64,000 bases of DNA, from the NCBI GenBank assembly GCA_030247885.1, contig JAPDRO010000012.1:310001-374000 (forward strand). Reading direction: 5' to 3'. The position numbers and the translations under genes are program-made. The notes under the pieces were generated by a model, which saw only the letters and a program-made list of their open reading frames with translations, made no database searches and was not told the DNA's origin. The stretch comes from Taxawa tesnikishii (nom. ined.) (taxonomy: Eukaryota > Ascomycota > Dothideomycetes > Dothideales). Positions 22,272-35,186 of the stretch are shown here, piece after piece; position 1 is the first letter of the stretch, and every line of letters starts with the position of its first letter.

Positions 22272-22605
22272 GCCATCGGCAGACCTATCATGCTTGCTGC
22301 AACGGGACAGGAGACCAAGGACGAGGGACCGGCCGCGTGATTCTGCTACCGACTCCATGTGTAGTAGAGTAAACGCATTAAGATGTTGATATCGTGCTTC
22401 CTTTCTCGCCAAAACAAAACAAACCGCAAGGCGGTAAGGGGTAAATAGATAACAGAATGAGCTCGAAACAGAAGGAAAGCGCTCAGGTATCACAATTCTC
22501 AACCCAACTGTAGCCAGGCTCCTAACCTTAACCTCCCCGGCTTCCCATAGCAGCAACATGAATGAGGATATGGATTAGTGACATTAAAAGGTCCGCCCCG
22601 CCCCG

Positions 22606-22644
<39 letters not shown>

Positions 22645-22646
22645 CC
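22606..22646. repeat. Microsatellite (CTGCTC)n
   Basis: About seven CTGCTC units just downstream of the septin stop, probably in its 3'UTR. Confidence 0.85.
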
Positions 22647-22720
22647 AACTCTGTTGCTTGCCCTGGGTCTCGTGTGTCGCATGCTGGACCAGAAGAGAAG
22701 CACCGAAGTTGGCCGGGCGC

Positions 22721-24358
22721 TTAACCCCGGATGGAGAATCCCTTCCTCTTGCCCTCCTTCTCTATCGGCCTTCCGCTCTCGATTCGCGCCTTCTTCTCCT
22801 CGAGCTCGGCTCTTTGCTTGTCGAGTTGCTCCTTCATCTCCCTGTGTCTGGCGTAGAGCTCCTCTTCTGACTGGCGGAGCTTGCTTTCCTTCTCTGCAAC
22901 CTTCTGCTGGAAGACCATCTTCATCTCGCGCTCCATCTTCTCGAGCTTCTGCTCGTGCAGCGAGCGCTCCTCCTCCTGCTTGGCGGCTGGGTTGATCTCC
23001 TTGAAAACCGATGGGTCTTGCTGCATGCCCATCGACTCGAGCTTCCCGGATCTGTAATTCTCGTAGAGGAAGTTGTTGGTGTGCTCCTTGAGCTCTTCCA
23101 TATGAGTACGGATCAGCATCTGACGCAGTTTAACAAAGTCGCAGTGTTCCTCGTTGTCGACCTCAATGACGCCCCAAGGATAGCTACGACCGCGCACCTT
23201 ACGGCCATCAGCTGTGGTGACCTCGGTGTTGGCACCAACAACAGCGAAAGGAACTTTGGACATAATCTCTTGGTTCTCGGCAATGGTCTCCTCGTCGTCA
23301 AGCTCATAGCGGGGTCCCTCGAATATCTGGATGTTGTGGTGGTTGATGTCCGCGAGGATCTAGATTCAGGAGTCAGCAGAAACCGAGAAATCGTCGTTGG
23401 TCGCACTTGCTCTTTGCTTGAAGGATACAATCTCCTCGTCGGTCAATGTATCGGCTTTGGCAATGACAGGAATGAGGTTGACCTTGGTGTGCAGTCTACG
23501 CATGACCTCAATGTCGAGGGGCTTCAGCGAGTGGCCGGTGGGCTGGATGAAGTACACGCATGCATGGATGCGATTGTCGACAATGTTGACACGGTTGACC
23601 TTGTTCTCGGCGTCCAGGTATGCATCGAAACGCTGCTCGATGCTCTCCACAATCGGACGCCAGGAATCATCGTTGTTGACAAAATCACCGAAGCCCGGAG
23701 TGTCCACGACATTCAATCGCAAGCGAACGCCGTTCTCCTCAATATCTGCACTGATAGAAGAGACGGAAACCGTCTTTGGCGCAAAGTCGAGGCTTGGCTG
23801 CTTGCTCTCCCTGGGTGGGTAGAGGGAGGTGTTGAACAAAGTGTTGACGAGAGTCGACTTTCCAAGACCCGATTCACCTGCACATATGGTTTAGTCCACC
23901 GCTCCGACTTCTCTGTCCGTCCGCAGGGTGTAACACGCACCAACAACCATTACGTTGAAGTTGAATCCTTTGCGCACACTCTTGCGGTGCCATTGGTTGG
24001 GCAAATTGGCGAAACCAACGTATCCCGTCAATTTCCTGCGCACAATGTTCCTCATGTCGTTTGCTGCGGCTGCTGCAGTCTTTGGGTCTCTGGAGGATAC
24101 GGTCTGGGGTTGTGGAGTGGTTGGGCCGCTGGCCATCAGGTTGCTTCGCTCAACGAACGGGGAGGTAGGCTTTCCGTTAGGGATCGCGCCTGGGATGGGG
24201 GATTCGCGTGAAGGAGCGGCGGGGATGGCGCCGTTGGTCGCTGCGTATTCTGGCTGGTCAGTAGGGGTTTGGGTGGCATTGAGTTGGTTGACGTTCATGA
24301 AATGGCCCATCCGAACGGCCTCGGGCAGGACAGTGTTAGTGAGCGGAAGGACGTCCAT
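22721..24358 (-). CDS. CDC3: Septin, CDC3/AspB type
   Basis: Exons 24358-23941, 23877-23411 and 23359-22721 give 507 residues with no frame break. The GTPase domain shows the P-loop GESGLGKST (split by intron 1), [12 protein letters not shown] and the septin element ending [16 protein letters not shown]. It is preceded by the polybasic [20 protein letters not shown] typical of CDC3-group septins. The C-terminal ~110 residues form a Glu/Lys-rich coiled coil. Septins build hetero-oligomeric filaments at septa and growth sites. The second intron (23410-23360, 51 nt) starts with GCAAGT and ends TCTAG, a GC-AG intron. The start at 24358 is preferred; an in-frame Met at 24433 and a possible 5'UTR intron lie upstream. 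Confidence 0.93.
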
Positions 24359-25315
24359 TGTTGCCCTTGTGCTGTTCCGAACGCCACGAGTGTGAAGCGA
24401 CCCGCAGGTGTTGTGGTGGGTGGGAGTCGACAAGGTGGTGTTCGAGGATAGGGAGAGGAAGTTGCTTACCCATGGCGTGAGAGTGGAGGTTCTCGTGTTT
24501 CACAAGGGCAAGGGCAGCAACGTGGTTTCTGAATCCGGACGCCACGTGTTAGCGGTTGCAATGAAGGGAGGTAGGAAGGTACGGGCAGAAGAGGAAGCAG
24601 CGTCTCGAATGCGAATCGATTCTTGTTTCCGGCGCAGAACGTTGTGTTCACACCAAGCTTCGCATGCGGGAATGTTTCGACCCCTGTCTACCTACCGGTC
24701 CGTATGGCACGTACCGTTGTAGTGCGCTGGGTCCAAGGGCAAGGGCAAACGAGTGGTGATGTTTCTTTACCGTTCGGCGACGATTCAAGCAAGCCGGCCC
24801 TGAGTGTTCAACCGAGAAGGAGTGGTATGGCGGCAGAAAGGTGGAAAGAAGGGGTCTCGGTCCCCTGTCTGGAGTGCACCGAGCTAATCTTATTATCTTA
24901 AGCTAGCAAGCACAAGCCCGCCAGGTACCGAGCGTGGAGTTACTTCCTATGATTTATGTCATTGGACAACAGCTTGTTTTTCACAATAAATCGTCCTCTA
25001 CTTTGCATGTAATCATATTGCAATTGTGCTGTGCTAGTGTGGAAGCAGCTGCAGACCTTCGAGCGTTGACGACCCTACAGAAGTCGTCACGACGCGTGGA
25101 CAAATGCAGCGCGCCATATCCGCCAAGGCGTTTCGGCCGTTTCGCTACATAGAAGACGAACGGAACCTTGAGTCCACCTTGTTGCAAACCCACATTCAAC
25201 AATCGCATACCCTCGTGAACCCTGTGCCGCCCACCAGATGCATAGTTCGAGAGTATATCCCTGTATCCTGTTCAATATATGCTGAGCGAACCCGGGTAGA
25301 CGGAACGAGGCCTCT
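24359..25315. other. Intergenic, septin promoter side
   Basis: About 1 kb upstream of the septin. No gene recognised. Confidence 0.4.
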
Positions 25316-25630
25316 TCATAGCCGGCTGCGCTCTGTGAGGGCGGTCACGCAGGCAATCGCCGTCGTCCTTCCGTTTCTCTTCCCTGGAGCGGTGCCACTC
25401 CTCATGCTGGCCATGATGGACGCATAGATTACGGACACGCAGGCGGTTGTGTCGGCGTGCAGTTCCATGGCAGACGCGAACATGGAAAGCACGTCGAACA
25501 GATCAATCCGGCCTTGCTGCGGACATTGCTGGTCGACTTCCACTTACGGTCAGAAAGACGAACTGCAGGCTGCAGAGTATTAGCAGAGCACTGGAACTCG
25601 CACGCTTACCATATGAAGTGACGACGACAT
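25316..25630 (-). CDS. Candidate small protein (91 aa), unknown
   Basis: Weak candidate. ATG at 25630 begins a 7-codon exon ending in a GTAAGC donor. A branch-like GCTAAT and a CTCTGCAG acceptor lead to a second exon 25569-25316. That exon starts in one frame (VRLSDRKWKSTSNV) and ends in another (DLFDVLSMFASAMELHADT) with good codon use. If one C/G near 25508-25513 is missing, as elsewhere in this window, the exon is 85 codons exactly. No family recognised. It might also be the 3' end of a longer gene. Confidence 0.35.
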
Positions 25631-26273
25631 AGATGCAGCTTCGGGTGCTTGGAAGTCAACATCCGCATCGTGCACGTCGTGGAGTTTTGATCCTCAGCAT
25701 CCTCTGGACTCTGCGCTAAAAGATGAGCATATCCATTGCAATGTTGCAGAAAGAAAGAAAGAGGAGCAGCTCCCTCGTAAGTAATCTCTCGCGCTCCCTC
25801 CGGCCAACACCGACGGGGGAGAGTTCCTTGGCCCAATCCTCCATCTATTATGAAACAGCCCTATACGTTTCGAATACTCGCTTCGCTTATTTTTGCCACT
25901 ACCCACATGTTGCAGTCATTTGTATAGCACAAGCGCACTTCCAGATAGCAGTACGAGCCAAAAAAAGTGCCACATGATCTATACGTGAGGCATCTAGTCG
26001 ACGCCAGACACAGCCCTTCTCCGCAGCATTCCGCTACCTGTCACTCGGGCCCCGAAATCTCGCCATGGGTTACAGTGGCGCTGCAGAAGGGTATGGCGCC
26101 ATAGGCACCTAGTGTGCTGTATATCAAGTCCTGAAGCCCCGTTCGTATGCTGATTACGAACTTGCCATCTCAGTGACAACCACTTCTTTTTGCTCTTGCT
26201 GTTTTTCATTCTGAAGGCTGGGTTCCTTCGTCCACTCGTTCAAGCATTCAGTTCCGACCTGGTAGAATACAAA
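25631..26273. other. Intergenic
   Basis: About 640 bases upstream of the secreted protein gene. Further exons of the preceding candidate cannot be excluded. Nothing else seen. Confidence 0.35.
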
Positions 26274-28226
26274 ATGCTCTCCCTACCATTCTTTCTCTCT
26301 TTTGCCGTTGCCTCGGTGTCTGCCGCTGGCCTAACGGAAGCTTCCCTGGAGAAGCACGTCAACGCTCTTGACCTGTCCTTCAGCTTCAACCCGGTCAAGG
26401 AAGCATACTGGACCGGTTATCCTCACCATCGCCGCACGCCTTTCGCCCTCTCCCCAGACGGTACGCGTGCTTACCTTGCCTATCTGGATCAGAGCGAAAC
26501 GGACGTCCACGTCCAGCAAGTCGACCCAGCGACCTTCGCCGCCGTTGGCACGGCCGTGACTGTTGCCGGTGCAAAGGAAGCCGGTGGTCTTGTCGCTCAC
26601 AACGATGGCTTTGCCCTGTTGACGAACGAGGCGCTCCCGTCAGGCACTACCAACGCTCCTCCATCCAGCACGCCAGTTCCCGTTCTGTACCGCTACACCG
26701 CAGGCAAGCAGACATTCAAGACCTTCTTGGGTGGCCCTGGAGTCCACCCTGACGATGGCCTCTCCGCATCCCCAGACCTCAACGGTGACCTGGTCTATTC
26801 TGAGACTGCTGGCCTCTACGGAGCTTACTTTGTGGTTACTGGTACGTCGGCGTATAATCGAAGCGTTGCTTGAAGCGGAAAGACTGATTGTTCTGCAGAC
26901 TACAGTGGTTGGGCTGAGGGCCACTTCGGTGACAGCGTCCAGTATGTTTCCGAGAACGGAACCTTGGAGACGCTGCCCGAATCGAGCTCCTGGGGATGCA
27001 GTCACAACACCGGTATCGCCTTCGAGGCTGCCGATGAAGTTCCCTTCGCTAGCATCTGCGCTGAAGACCAGGGCGCCATTTGGCTGAACACCGAGACCCG
27101 TGGCATGGACAACACTGGCGTCAAGATTTCGAACGAGAACGTCACCAACGGTGCTTCCAACGAGCCCATGGGCGGCATGAGCGGTTCTTATAGTGGACTT
27201 GCTCGCTTCATAGGCGAGAAGTCGTACATTTTCGCTTGGGTGTCCCGTGGCGCAATCGACCTTACGGAGAACAGCTGGATGGGTGCCGGATACACGCACG
27301 CCAACAACAGGACCAACAACCGCAATGTCGCCGTTGCTGTCATGTCGGACAAGCAGACACTCGTCGGACCCCAAGCCATCTCGACCGTCGATGCGGCTGA
27401 TGGTGACGCGCAAGTCAACTGGGTAACCAAGGGAGCCGCAGACTGCTCGAACGCTCACGCGGCAACCTTCGATGGCAGCAGCGCCCTGATCACTTGGGAG
27501 GAGATTGCCAGCCCAGAGTGCGACTTCGTCGCCATGGGCTGCAAGGGCACATTCACTGGCTCCAAGTTCCAGCTCGTCAACAGCGCTGGCGACAAGGTTG
27601 GCACCCCGCTCTCCTCGATGGACACTTATGTCGCCGGAGACATGGTCACCTTCCCTGACGGCAGAATCTGCTGGCCGTACGTCAACATGACTTGGTCGCT
27701 TAGTCAGGCTGTCGGATACGGCTCGCCCACCACCAGCACGAAGCAAATGTCTTTTGCTTGCATGAGCAACGGCAACACCACCACCGCCGCCGCCGCATCT
27801 TCTGCCATCGCAGCCACCTCCGCAGTCCCCGCTTCTTCCGTCAAGGCCACCTCCGCCGCCGTGGCTGCTTCCGCCAACAAGCCAGCCACTTCCTCCGTCG
27901 CCCTCGTTTCGTCCGTCAAGGCCCAGACCGCCGTCGCCCAGACCACCACTCTGTCCCAAGCCGTCCCTAAGCCCGCGTCCAACATCCACACCGCCTCCTC
28001 CGTCGCCGCAGCTCACACTTCGGCCTCGCACACCCGCTCCAGGGTCACGTCCAAGGTCACCGCAACGACTCTTGCTACGGTGACCAGGGCTGCTCCTGCC
28101 ACCACAGCCACCACCGCCAGCACCGCCACCGCCGCCGCCTCCAGCAGCTCTGACTCCCAGTCCATTCAGGACCTGTGGGCGCAGATCCTCGCTTACCTTG
28201 ACCAGTTGCAGGGCATGGCGCAGTAA
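26274..28226 (+). CDS. Secreted protein with Ala/Ser/Thr-rich mucin-like tail
   Basis: Exons 26274-26841 and 26899-28226 (57-nt intron, GTACGT...CTGCAG) give 631 residues. Residues 1-18 are a signal peptide (MLSLPFFLSFAVASVSAA). Residues 20-480 form an apparently globular domain with repeated Gly/Asp turns, N-glycosylation sequons and a few cysteines. It looks beta-rich (propeller-like) but I cannot name the family. Residues 490-600 are a low-complexity Ala/Ser/Thr/Val stretch typical of O-glycosylated linkers. The end (QDLWAQILAYLDQLQG) is an amphipathic helix, not a GPI signal. Probably exported or wall-associated. It converges on the royal-jelly-family gene. Confidence 0.75.
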
Positions 28227-28930
28227 GCTTTTTCCCAGAGGAACGATGAGCCATGGATGTACTTCGCACACGCCTGTACTTCGCCAGGAAAAAAGGAAGG
28301 ACAAAAAAAGAAAGGTCGCTCGCTGGGATTACGGGGGTAGTGTCGGTTCGTGGTCTTGTTTTGCACCCCATTCTTGCTTCCTCTCACTGGTTGAGGGGGG
28401 ATTCGCCTGTTTTCTTTTTGGGGGCGAAGGCTCGATTCTTTGTGTATATAACGGGGATATTGTTTTTGAGCCCCGGTCTTTTTCGCTGCCGATGAATATG
28501 TCACGATTAGCTTTTTTTTGTTTCAGCAGATCGTTGTGGAAAGTGTTGTATGAATTCTTTGGCTGTTGCCGGACGCTTGTTGTGGTATGGCGCTCCGTTG
28601 CGCAGCATGCTGGTTGTGATTAGCAGAAGTGTGTACGTGAGATGTTTCGATGCCATGCGACATGCCTGTCTTTGGCGGCGCGGCTACAATGTGCGAGTCT
28701 CGGAGTATATCCGCCAGTGCTGTGGATCGAAGGGGCTGATTCAAGGTTACTGTCATCCGGCAGAATACTACTGCTACACGCCATTGATGGTCTTGTAAAA
28801 GTCATTTACACCGAAGATCGTGAATTATCATTAGGTATGGCTGCTCTTATCACTCGGACACGCTTTCGTGGCGTCGGCACTACGTATACAAGCCCACGCT
28901 GTCATCGTCTTTTCGTACAACTCCAACTGT
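28227..28930. other. Intergenic, convergent 3' regions
   Basis: About 700 bases between converging genes, with T-rich and A-rich tracts (for example 28296-28312, 28506-28517) consistent with 3' ends. No gene seen. Confidence 0.4.
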
Positions 28931-30271
28931 CTAACCAAGACTGCTGATCTTAGTGCCGTTGTTCGGCAGTCTGGCTCTCAGCACCGCACCTGGGTGCACT
29001 CTACCATCAACACCGTTGTTCCAATCAGGCTGGAACGGCAGCTGGTTGATGTTCAGGTAGATGTATCCATCGGCACCGATGGTCGCGCCATCGGGCCAGA
29101 GGATCCTGGGGTCGCGGAGGTATGGATGAGTCTGGCCGTCCCTGGGGTCGAAATAGTAGACGGCGTTCTGCTCGGGCATGAGCTGGTAGATGAGACCGTT
29201 GTTGTCGCCCTCGAAGCCGTTCGCGTTACCGCCGCGCTGACCCTTGGAGCTGACGTTCGCGTGCGCCCAGATCTCGGCCAACGGGTTGCTGTCGCGCTCG
29301 AGGAGATTGGCGGTCGGAATGCTGTAGAGCGTATCCGACGTCAGTGGGGAATAGTAGATCGTGGATCCGTCAGGCGAGATCTGGATTCCGTCTAGGCCTT
29401 CTTGCTGCCATTGGGTTGGCTGGCCGAGTTGTCGGAAGTAGAAGGGACTGCCAAAGTAACTGGGGACGTCGTTCGGCACACGAAGGACGGACCGATCCTG
29501 AGTGAGGCGACGCCAGGATTCGCCAGTTCCAAGGTCAAGCATGATGAAGCCGGGACGGCCTTCGTTGGAGGAGTCGACGATGTAGGCGACGCCTTGACCG
29601 CCGCTGGTCACGTTGGAACGAAGATCGAAGCGGATGTCGTTCATATACGAGTCTGGATAGTGGACGTCAGGTGGGAAAGTGTAAGTGGCGTAGATGGTGT
29701 CGTTGTCCAAGGAGATGCCGACGATCTTGGGTCCGCCGGGCTGAGCATAGGGCATGGATGGCTCGCCCGAAGCACTGTGCACGGTGGGACGTCCTGTGTC
29801 TACGACCCAAAGAGTCTCTGGTCTGCTGCCGGTGGCTGGCGTGATGTAGACAGCCTGGACCGAGATGAAGGCGGTTGAATTCGCACTGCCGAATGGGATG
29901 CCATTAAAGGTCGTGTTCAATTCGGAAGGCGGCAGGTTGAGAGCGGCGCTGGGGTAGGGGACTTCGGCAGTCTTGTTGACGGCCTCGCCCAAGGTGAATT
30001 CATCGTCACCGCGAGTGTATGTGACGAAGAAGCGGCCCGTGGAGGAGATGGCCAAGCCGATCGGCCACTGGTCGTAGTAGTAGTGGTACTCTTCAACCTG
30101 AGGGCCGTAGGTGCCATTGTCGATACGAAGGAAAGTAGAAGCATTGAACTCGTGCTGAGCGGCAAATTGCAGGTCAGGCTCTTGCAGCTGGGTTTCTGGG
30201 ATGTGGGCCTCCCAGTTCTGACCAAGTGCTGTCGCTGCCAGCAGCGAGAGGACGGAATAGGTCTTCATCAT
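28931..30271 (-). CDS. Major royal jelly protein/yellow family secreted protein
   Basis: One exon, 446 residues. Signal peptide MMKTYSVLSLLAATALG is followed by mature QNW. Family marks of the six-bladed MRJP/yellow propeller include FISVQAV followed by LWVVDTGRP, the KIVGISLDNDTIYATYTFP blade, a NDIRFDLR segment, VAYIVDSSNEG and the later DGIQISPDGSTIYYSPLTS and GDNNGLIYQLM motifs. At least nine N-x-S/T sequons fit secretion. In fungi the role of this family is unknown; insect members act in pigmentation or nutrition. The frame is intact. A start Met one codon downstream is equally possible. Confidence 0.88.
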   Translation of the reverse strand: MMKTYSVLSLLAATALGQNWEAHIPETQLQEPDLQFAAQHEFNASTFLRIDNGTYGPQVEEYHYYYDQWPIGLAISSTGRFFVTYTRGDDEFTLGEAVNKTAEVPYPSAALNLPPSELNTTFNGIPFGSANSTAFISVQAVYITPATGSRPETLWVVDTGRPTVHSASGEPSMPYAQPGGPKIVGISLDNDTIYATYTFPPDVHYPDSYMNDIRFDLRSNVTSGGQGVAYIVDSSNEGRPGFIMLDLGTGESWRRLTQDRSVLRVPNDVPSYFGSPFYFRQLGQPTQWQQEGLDGIQISPDGSTIYYSPLTSDTLYSIPTANLLERDSNPLAEIWAHANVSSKGQRGGNANGFEGDNNGLIYQLMPEQNAVYYFDPRDGQTHPYLRDPRILWPDGATIGADGYIYLNINQLPFQPDWNNGVDGRVHPGAVLRARLPNNGTKISSLG

Positions 30272-30822
30272 GGCGACTGGAGTTGGGTGGAGGTGGACGG
30301 AAAGGAAACGAAAGGGGAGAGGCTGAGGCTGAATTTATATGTTTCCCAACCGGCACCGGCACCAGCACCGACACCTACCCACCTACCCACCTACCCACCT
30401 TCCTACCTACCTACCTACCTACCTACCTGGTATGGATTGAGCTGTACGGCATCTGCGTCATTGGTCGAGCCGAGCAATTGCACCTTCATGGACCAGCATC
30501 ACGGCAAGGGCGACCCTTCCTTGTGTATGTCACTGTCACTGCCCGTGCATGACGAATCCACATCGCACATCGCACATCACAGATCGCGTCGGTAAGAACG
30601 GAAGCCGTGCGTCATCGATTTTCCCCGCGGAAAGAACCAGCCTAAATCCGAAACAAGCTTCGCACCGTGCCGGAGATGGAAAAAGCTTGTCTGTGGCATT
30701 CTTGTAGATCATCAAACGACTTTATCGCCCCATTCATTGGTTGAAGGTCCGAATACCCATAGCATGCATGCATCGCGTACTAGCATACACCTCGTTGGCC
30801 GTGCAGCAAAGAAACTCTCTCA
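30272..30822. other. Intergenic, royal-jelly-family gene promoter
   Basis: About 550 bases upstream of the minus-strand royal-jelly-family gene and downstream of AVL9. Apart from the CCTA repeat, nothing was seen. Confidence 0.4.
30373..30429. repeat. Microsatellite CCTACCCA/CCTA
   Basis: Four CCTACCCA-type units grade into about seven CCTA units, 100-160 bases upstream of the royal-jelly-family start codon. Confidence 0.85.
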
Positions 30823-33088
30823 TCACTCTGCCCAGACGTTCTTCCCTCCCTCACCCTCGTTCTCCTTCCGCCTTCCGTTCCCTCGATCGGCATCCAGGTC
30901 GGTAGTGACCTTGTGCACATCTCCTCGCGACAGCTCCGACACAGTGGTGACGGATGGTCTTTGAGCAGCAGCGATCGAACCAGCTGGCGGAACGTTCTCT
31001 GCCTTGGCCCATCCCTTGCGCTTCTCTGCCGCCCACGTGCCCCATGAGGACAGATACGCGCCAGCGCGAGACGAGGCTGCTTGTACTGAAGCCTGAGCAT
31101 GGCTCAGGTCTGGTTTGGCAACTGAGTAGGATTAGCACATGATCAAACGCGACGGTGGCGTGAAACTTGCATTTCGCCCCTGCTTTCTCGCTTGCAACCG
31201 ATGGTGGTACTGCGGCAGCGGCGGCCTTTGCTCCTCCGCTCTCTTCCTCTGCGCTTCTCGCATAACTTCAATGTCCGCCCATAGCGTGTTGATAGCGCTG
31301 CCCACTTTCTGTCGACCTGCGGCGAGGTGCTTGCCCACTGCCTCCCTTCCGACTTGGAGTCTCTCGTCCAGGTGCAGCTCCTGCACCTGCTGCGCCAGCC
31401 TTCTCTGCACGTCTTCAATTGTGAGACCACCCGCGCAAGGATGTCTAGGTTCGACGATGTCGAAGAGATGAGAGTCCGTGACCCGGTTGAAGAGCGCGAA
31501 GTTCTCCGTCTTCATCCATGCCTCGACGAAATCGTTGCTGAATTCGGCCGATGGATCTCCTTCGACTTCCGAGAGCAACGCTTTGGCGTCATCTTTGTGC
31601 TGAGCCACGAATTGTCGGTACTTTGCCGATGCAAGGAGTGCTAGCATGTACTCTTCAAACTGAAGCCTGATGAACTCTTCGCTGCCTGCATAACCCATTG
31701 TTTTCGGCCGGGATGGGTTGGCATCGTCCCACGTATCTTGCACCGTCTGAGTCAGAAAATCAATCCACCTTCGGTCAGGAGTCGAGAGTACGAGTGCGCT
31801 TCTGAGCGAGGGTGAGAAGGTATTGACCGTGTGCTCGTCGACATGAATCAAGACATCCGCGTAACGGTCTTTCTGCTGGAGAAGCAGGGTGTTGGTGGAG
31901 CCAACGATATACGATTTCGTGTCCTGGTCTGCTAGCGTGTCGAGTTGCTGTAGGGGTGTATAGGGGCCGAAGAGGCTTCCTTTGCCGAATATCTGAAGTG
32001 GTAGGCCCATGTACGTCAAAAGAGATGCCCGCTCGCTGGTTCGTAAGGACGTGGGCTTGACGGCGTTCTGTGCGTACGAGTCCATTTGCGGGTCGGCACA
32101 GTCTCGCAAGTTGCGCATCAAGCCGGGAATGAGCGATATCAATGAGAACTGTACTAAGCATAACTGCTCGCAATGGGCGCCGAAGAACAACATCTAACAA
32201 CCATAAGCATCTCGCCCAAAGAAAGGTGATAAACGCTCACCTTCGGTTGTAACAGGAGACATTTGAACAATACGAGCGTCTGCCATTTGTACTCGTGGAT
32301 GATCTCGCGCAGAGAAAGTCCTGCCAGTGCTGCGTAAGGTATATGTCTCTAAGCATGTATGAGAAGCACTGTACCAAAATACTGATCCCTCTCGTGCTCG
32401 TGTTCGTCATAGCTCTTGCAGAGGCTCTCCTGGAAATGCTATTTTGATGTCAGTCCTGCTCCAATCCATCCCCTCCAGCTATACACTGACCCACCTGCAA
32501 GATCTCTCGGTCCGTAAAGTCTCTGGGCAACCTGTCAGCTTATGACTCAAACCTCTTTCCGTGTCCCACACTTTTGTGCAAACCATGCTCTTGTGACCAC
32601 GCTCAACTTCTCCCTCACGGCACTGAATGTCTGCGGACTGTCCGTGATTACCACCACCGCCTTTTGTACCACGCTTCGTGTAACATCTTTTGGCCGGTTC
32701 TTCAGTTCCGTTGCGTCCAGTTGCCGAGTACAGCTGATACCGAAGAGCGAGCGTGGTGGTGTGGATTTGCAGACGAGGGAGAAGTAGGAGAAGTCTTCAC
32801 CGGTAGCTCTGTAGCTTGGTGAATACGTGTCTGCTTTCGTGCCTCACTGGACTCTCTCTTACGCATGAGCACCGTCCGGAAGAGCAAGAAACGGTAGGAG
32901 TCCCCAATCATTGTCGACAGCCGGGTCAACCCCTCTTCCACTCCTATCCATGTCTCGACTTCAGGCCCTCTGAGGAAGTTTCGTCAGTCAGACTCCGCGT
33001 ATACGTTCATGATATTTGAAGTCTCATACCGAGCGTGGTGGAAGTCTACCACGCAGACAATGGGCTTGAAGAGGCTATCGCTGCTCAT
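30823..33088 (-). CDS. AVL9: Late secretory pathway protein AVL9 (DENN-like)
   Basis: Eight exons: 33088-33030, 32969-32863, 32808-32572, 32531-32495, 32429-32375, 32320-32241, 32193-31171 and 31121-30823. Conserved blocks are DNDWGLLPFLALPDGAH, SLFGISCTRQL, DVTRSVVQKAVVVI, SLISLIPGL, MGLPLQIFGKGSLFGPYTPL, the KSYIVGSTNTLLLQQKDRY block and GSEEFIRLQFEEYMLALLAS. These match fungal and animal AVL9, which acts in Golgi-to-plasma-membrane export. The last intron (31170-31122) starts with GCAAGT and has GCTAATCC plus CTCAG: a GC-AG intron. Without it and the last exon, the frame would run on to a misleading stop at 31132. Frame changes at the C4 run 32930-32933 and CC 31225-31226 each fit one lost base; with them the length is 632 residues. 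The last exon has SYL/AYLSSWGTWAAEKRKGW. Confidence 0.9.
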
Positions 33089-33687
33089 GATGGCATAAGA
33101 AGAAAGGGTAGCGTTGTCAGCTCGTCCGAGATCGCATTCTGCATCTGCTGCCAAAGCTTCAGGTCACTTCGACAATGAAGATAGGTCCCCTCACCATAAT
33201 ATCGAAAGGCAGACAGAAGACCGTACGAGCTACTGCTGCAAGCTGCGTTGGCCGCCAAGCTGAAGACAGGGAGTAATGTATCACATGTGCAACCAGCGGG
33301 CAGCCACCATACAACAGGCAGTGTCACAAATGCAAAAAATACATATATAGAAAATAAATGTGCAGGTTCGTTGCTTTGTGCTCTATCCCAAAAGTCCTCC
33401 AGCTATGCCAGCTCCATCCGACCCATGACCGACTTACATTGCAGATGCGGCCTGTGTCCGATATCCACTCCCTCAACAACACCCCGTCGCCAAACGCACG
33501 CCATTGGAAAAAAGAGCCGATGAAAAGCGCTCATATAAGCATTGGCGAAATATATGCCAGCAGCTTTCAACGATAGCAGGGCCTAGAATCGAAACCACCC
33601 GCTTGCTCACATTGTCCCGTATAAGCAACTCGATCGCGCTGAACAGAGGGTGACGGTTATGAGGTTGACCGACTACGTTCAGAAACT
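33089..33687. other. Intergenic, AVL9 promoter
   Basis: About 600 bases between two minus-strand genes. No other signal recognised. Confidence 0.4.

Positions 33688-35186
<1,499 letters not shown>

Larger units (their letters stand above)
21657..22720. other. Intergenic, with two simple repeats
   Basis: Promoter side of POM33 and 3' side of the septin. Apart from the tandem repeats listed separately, nothing was recognised. Confidence 0.4.

Noticed and set aside
22606-22646. CTGCTC repeat as coding poly-Leu/Ser
   Set aside because: It lies just past the septin stop, and no supported gene covers it.
26274-28226. GPI anchor on the mucin-tailed secreted protein
   Set aside because: The C-terminus is an amphipathic helix ending QLQGMAQ with no hydrophobic tail.
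30373-30429. CCTA/CCTACCCA array as interstitial telomere
   Set aside because: The unit is not CCCTAA; it is an ordinary microsatellite.
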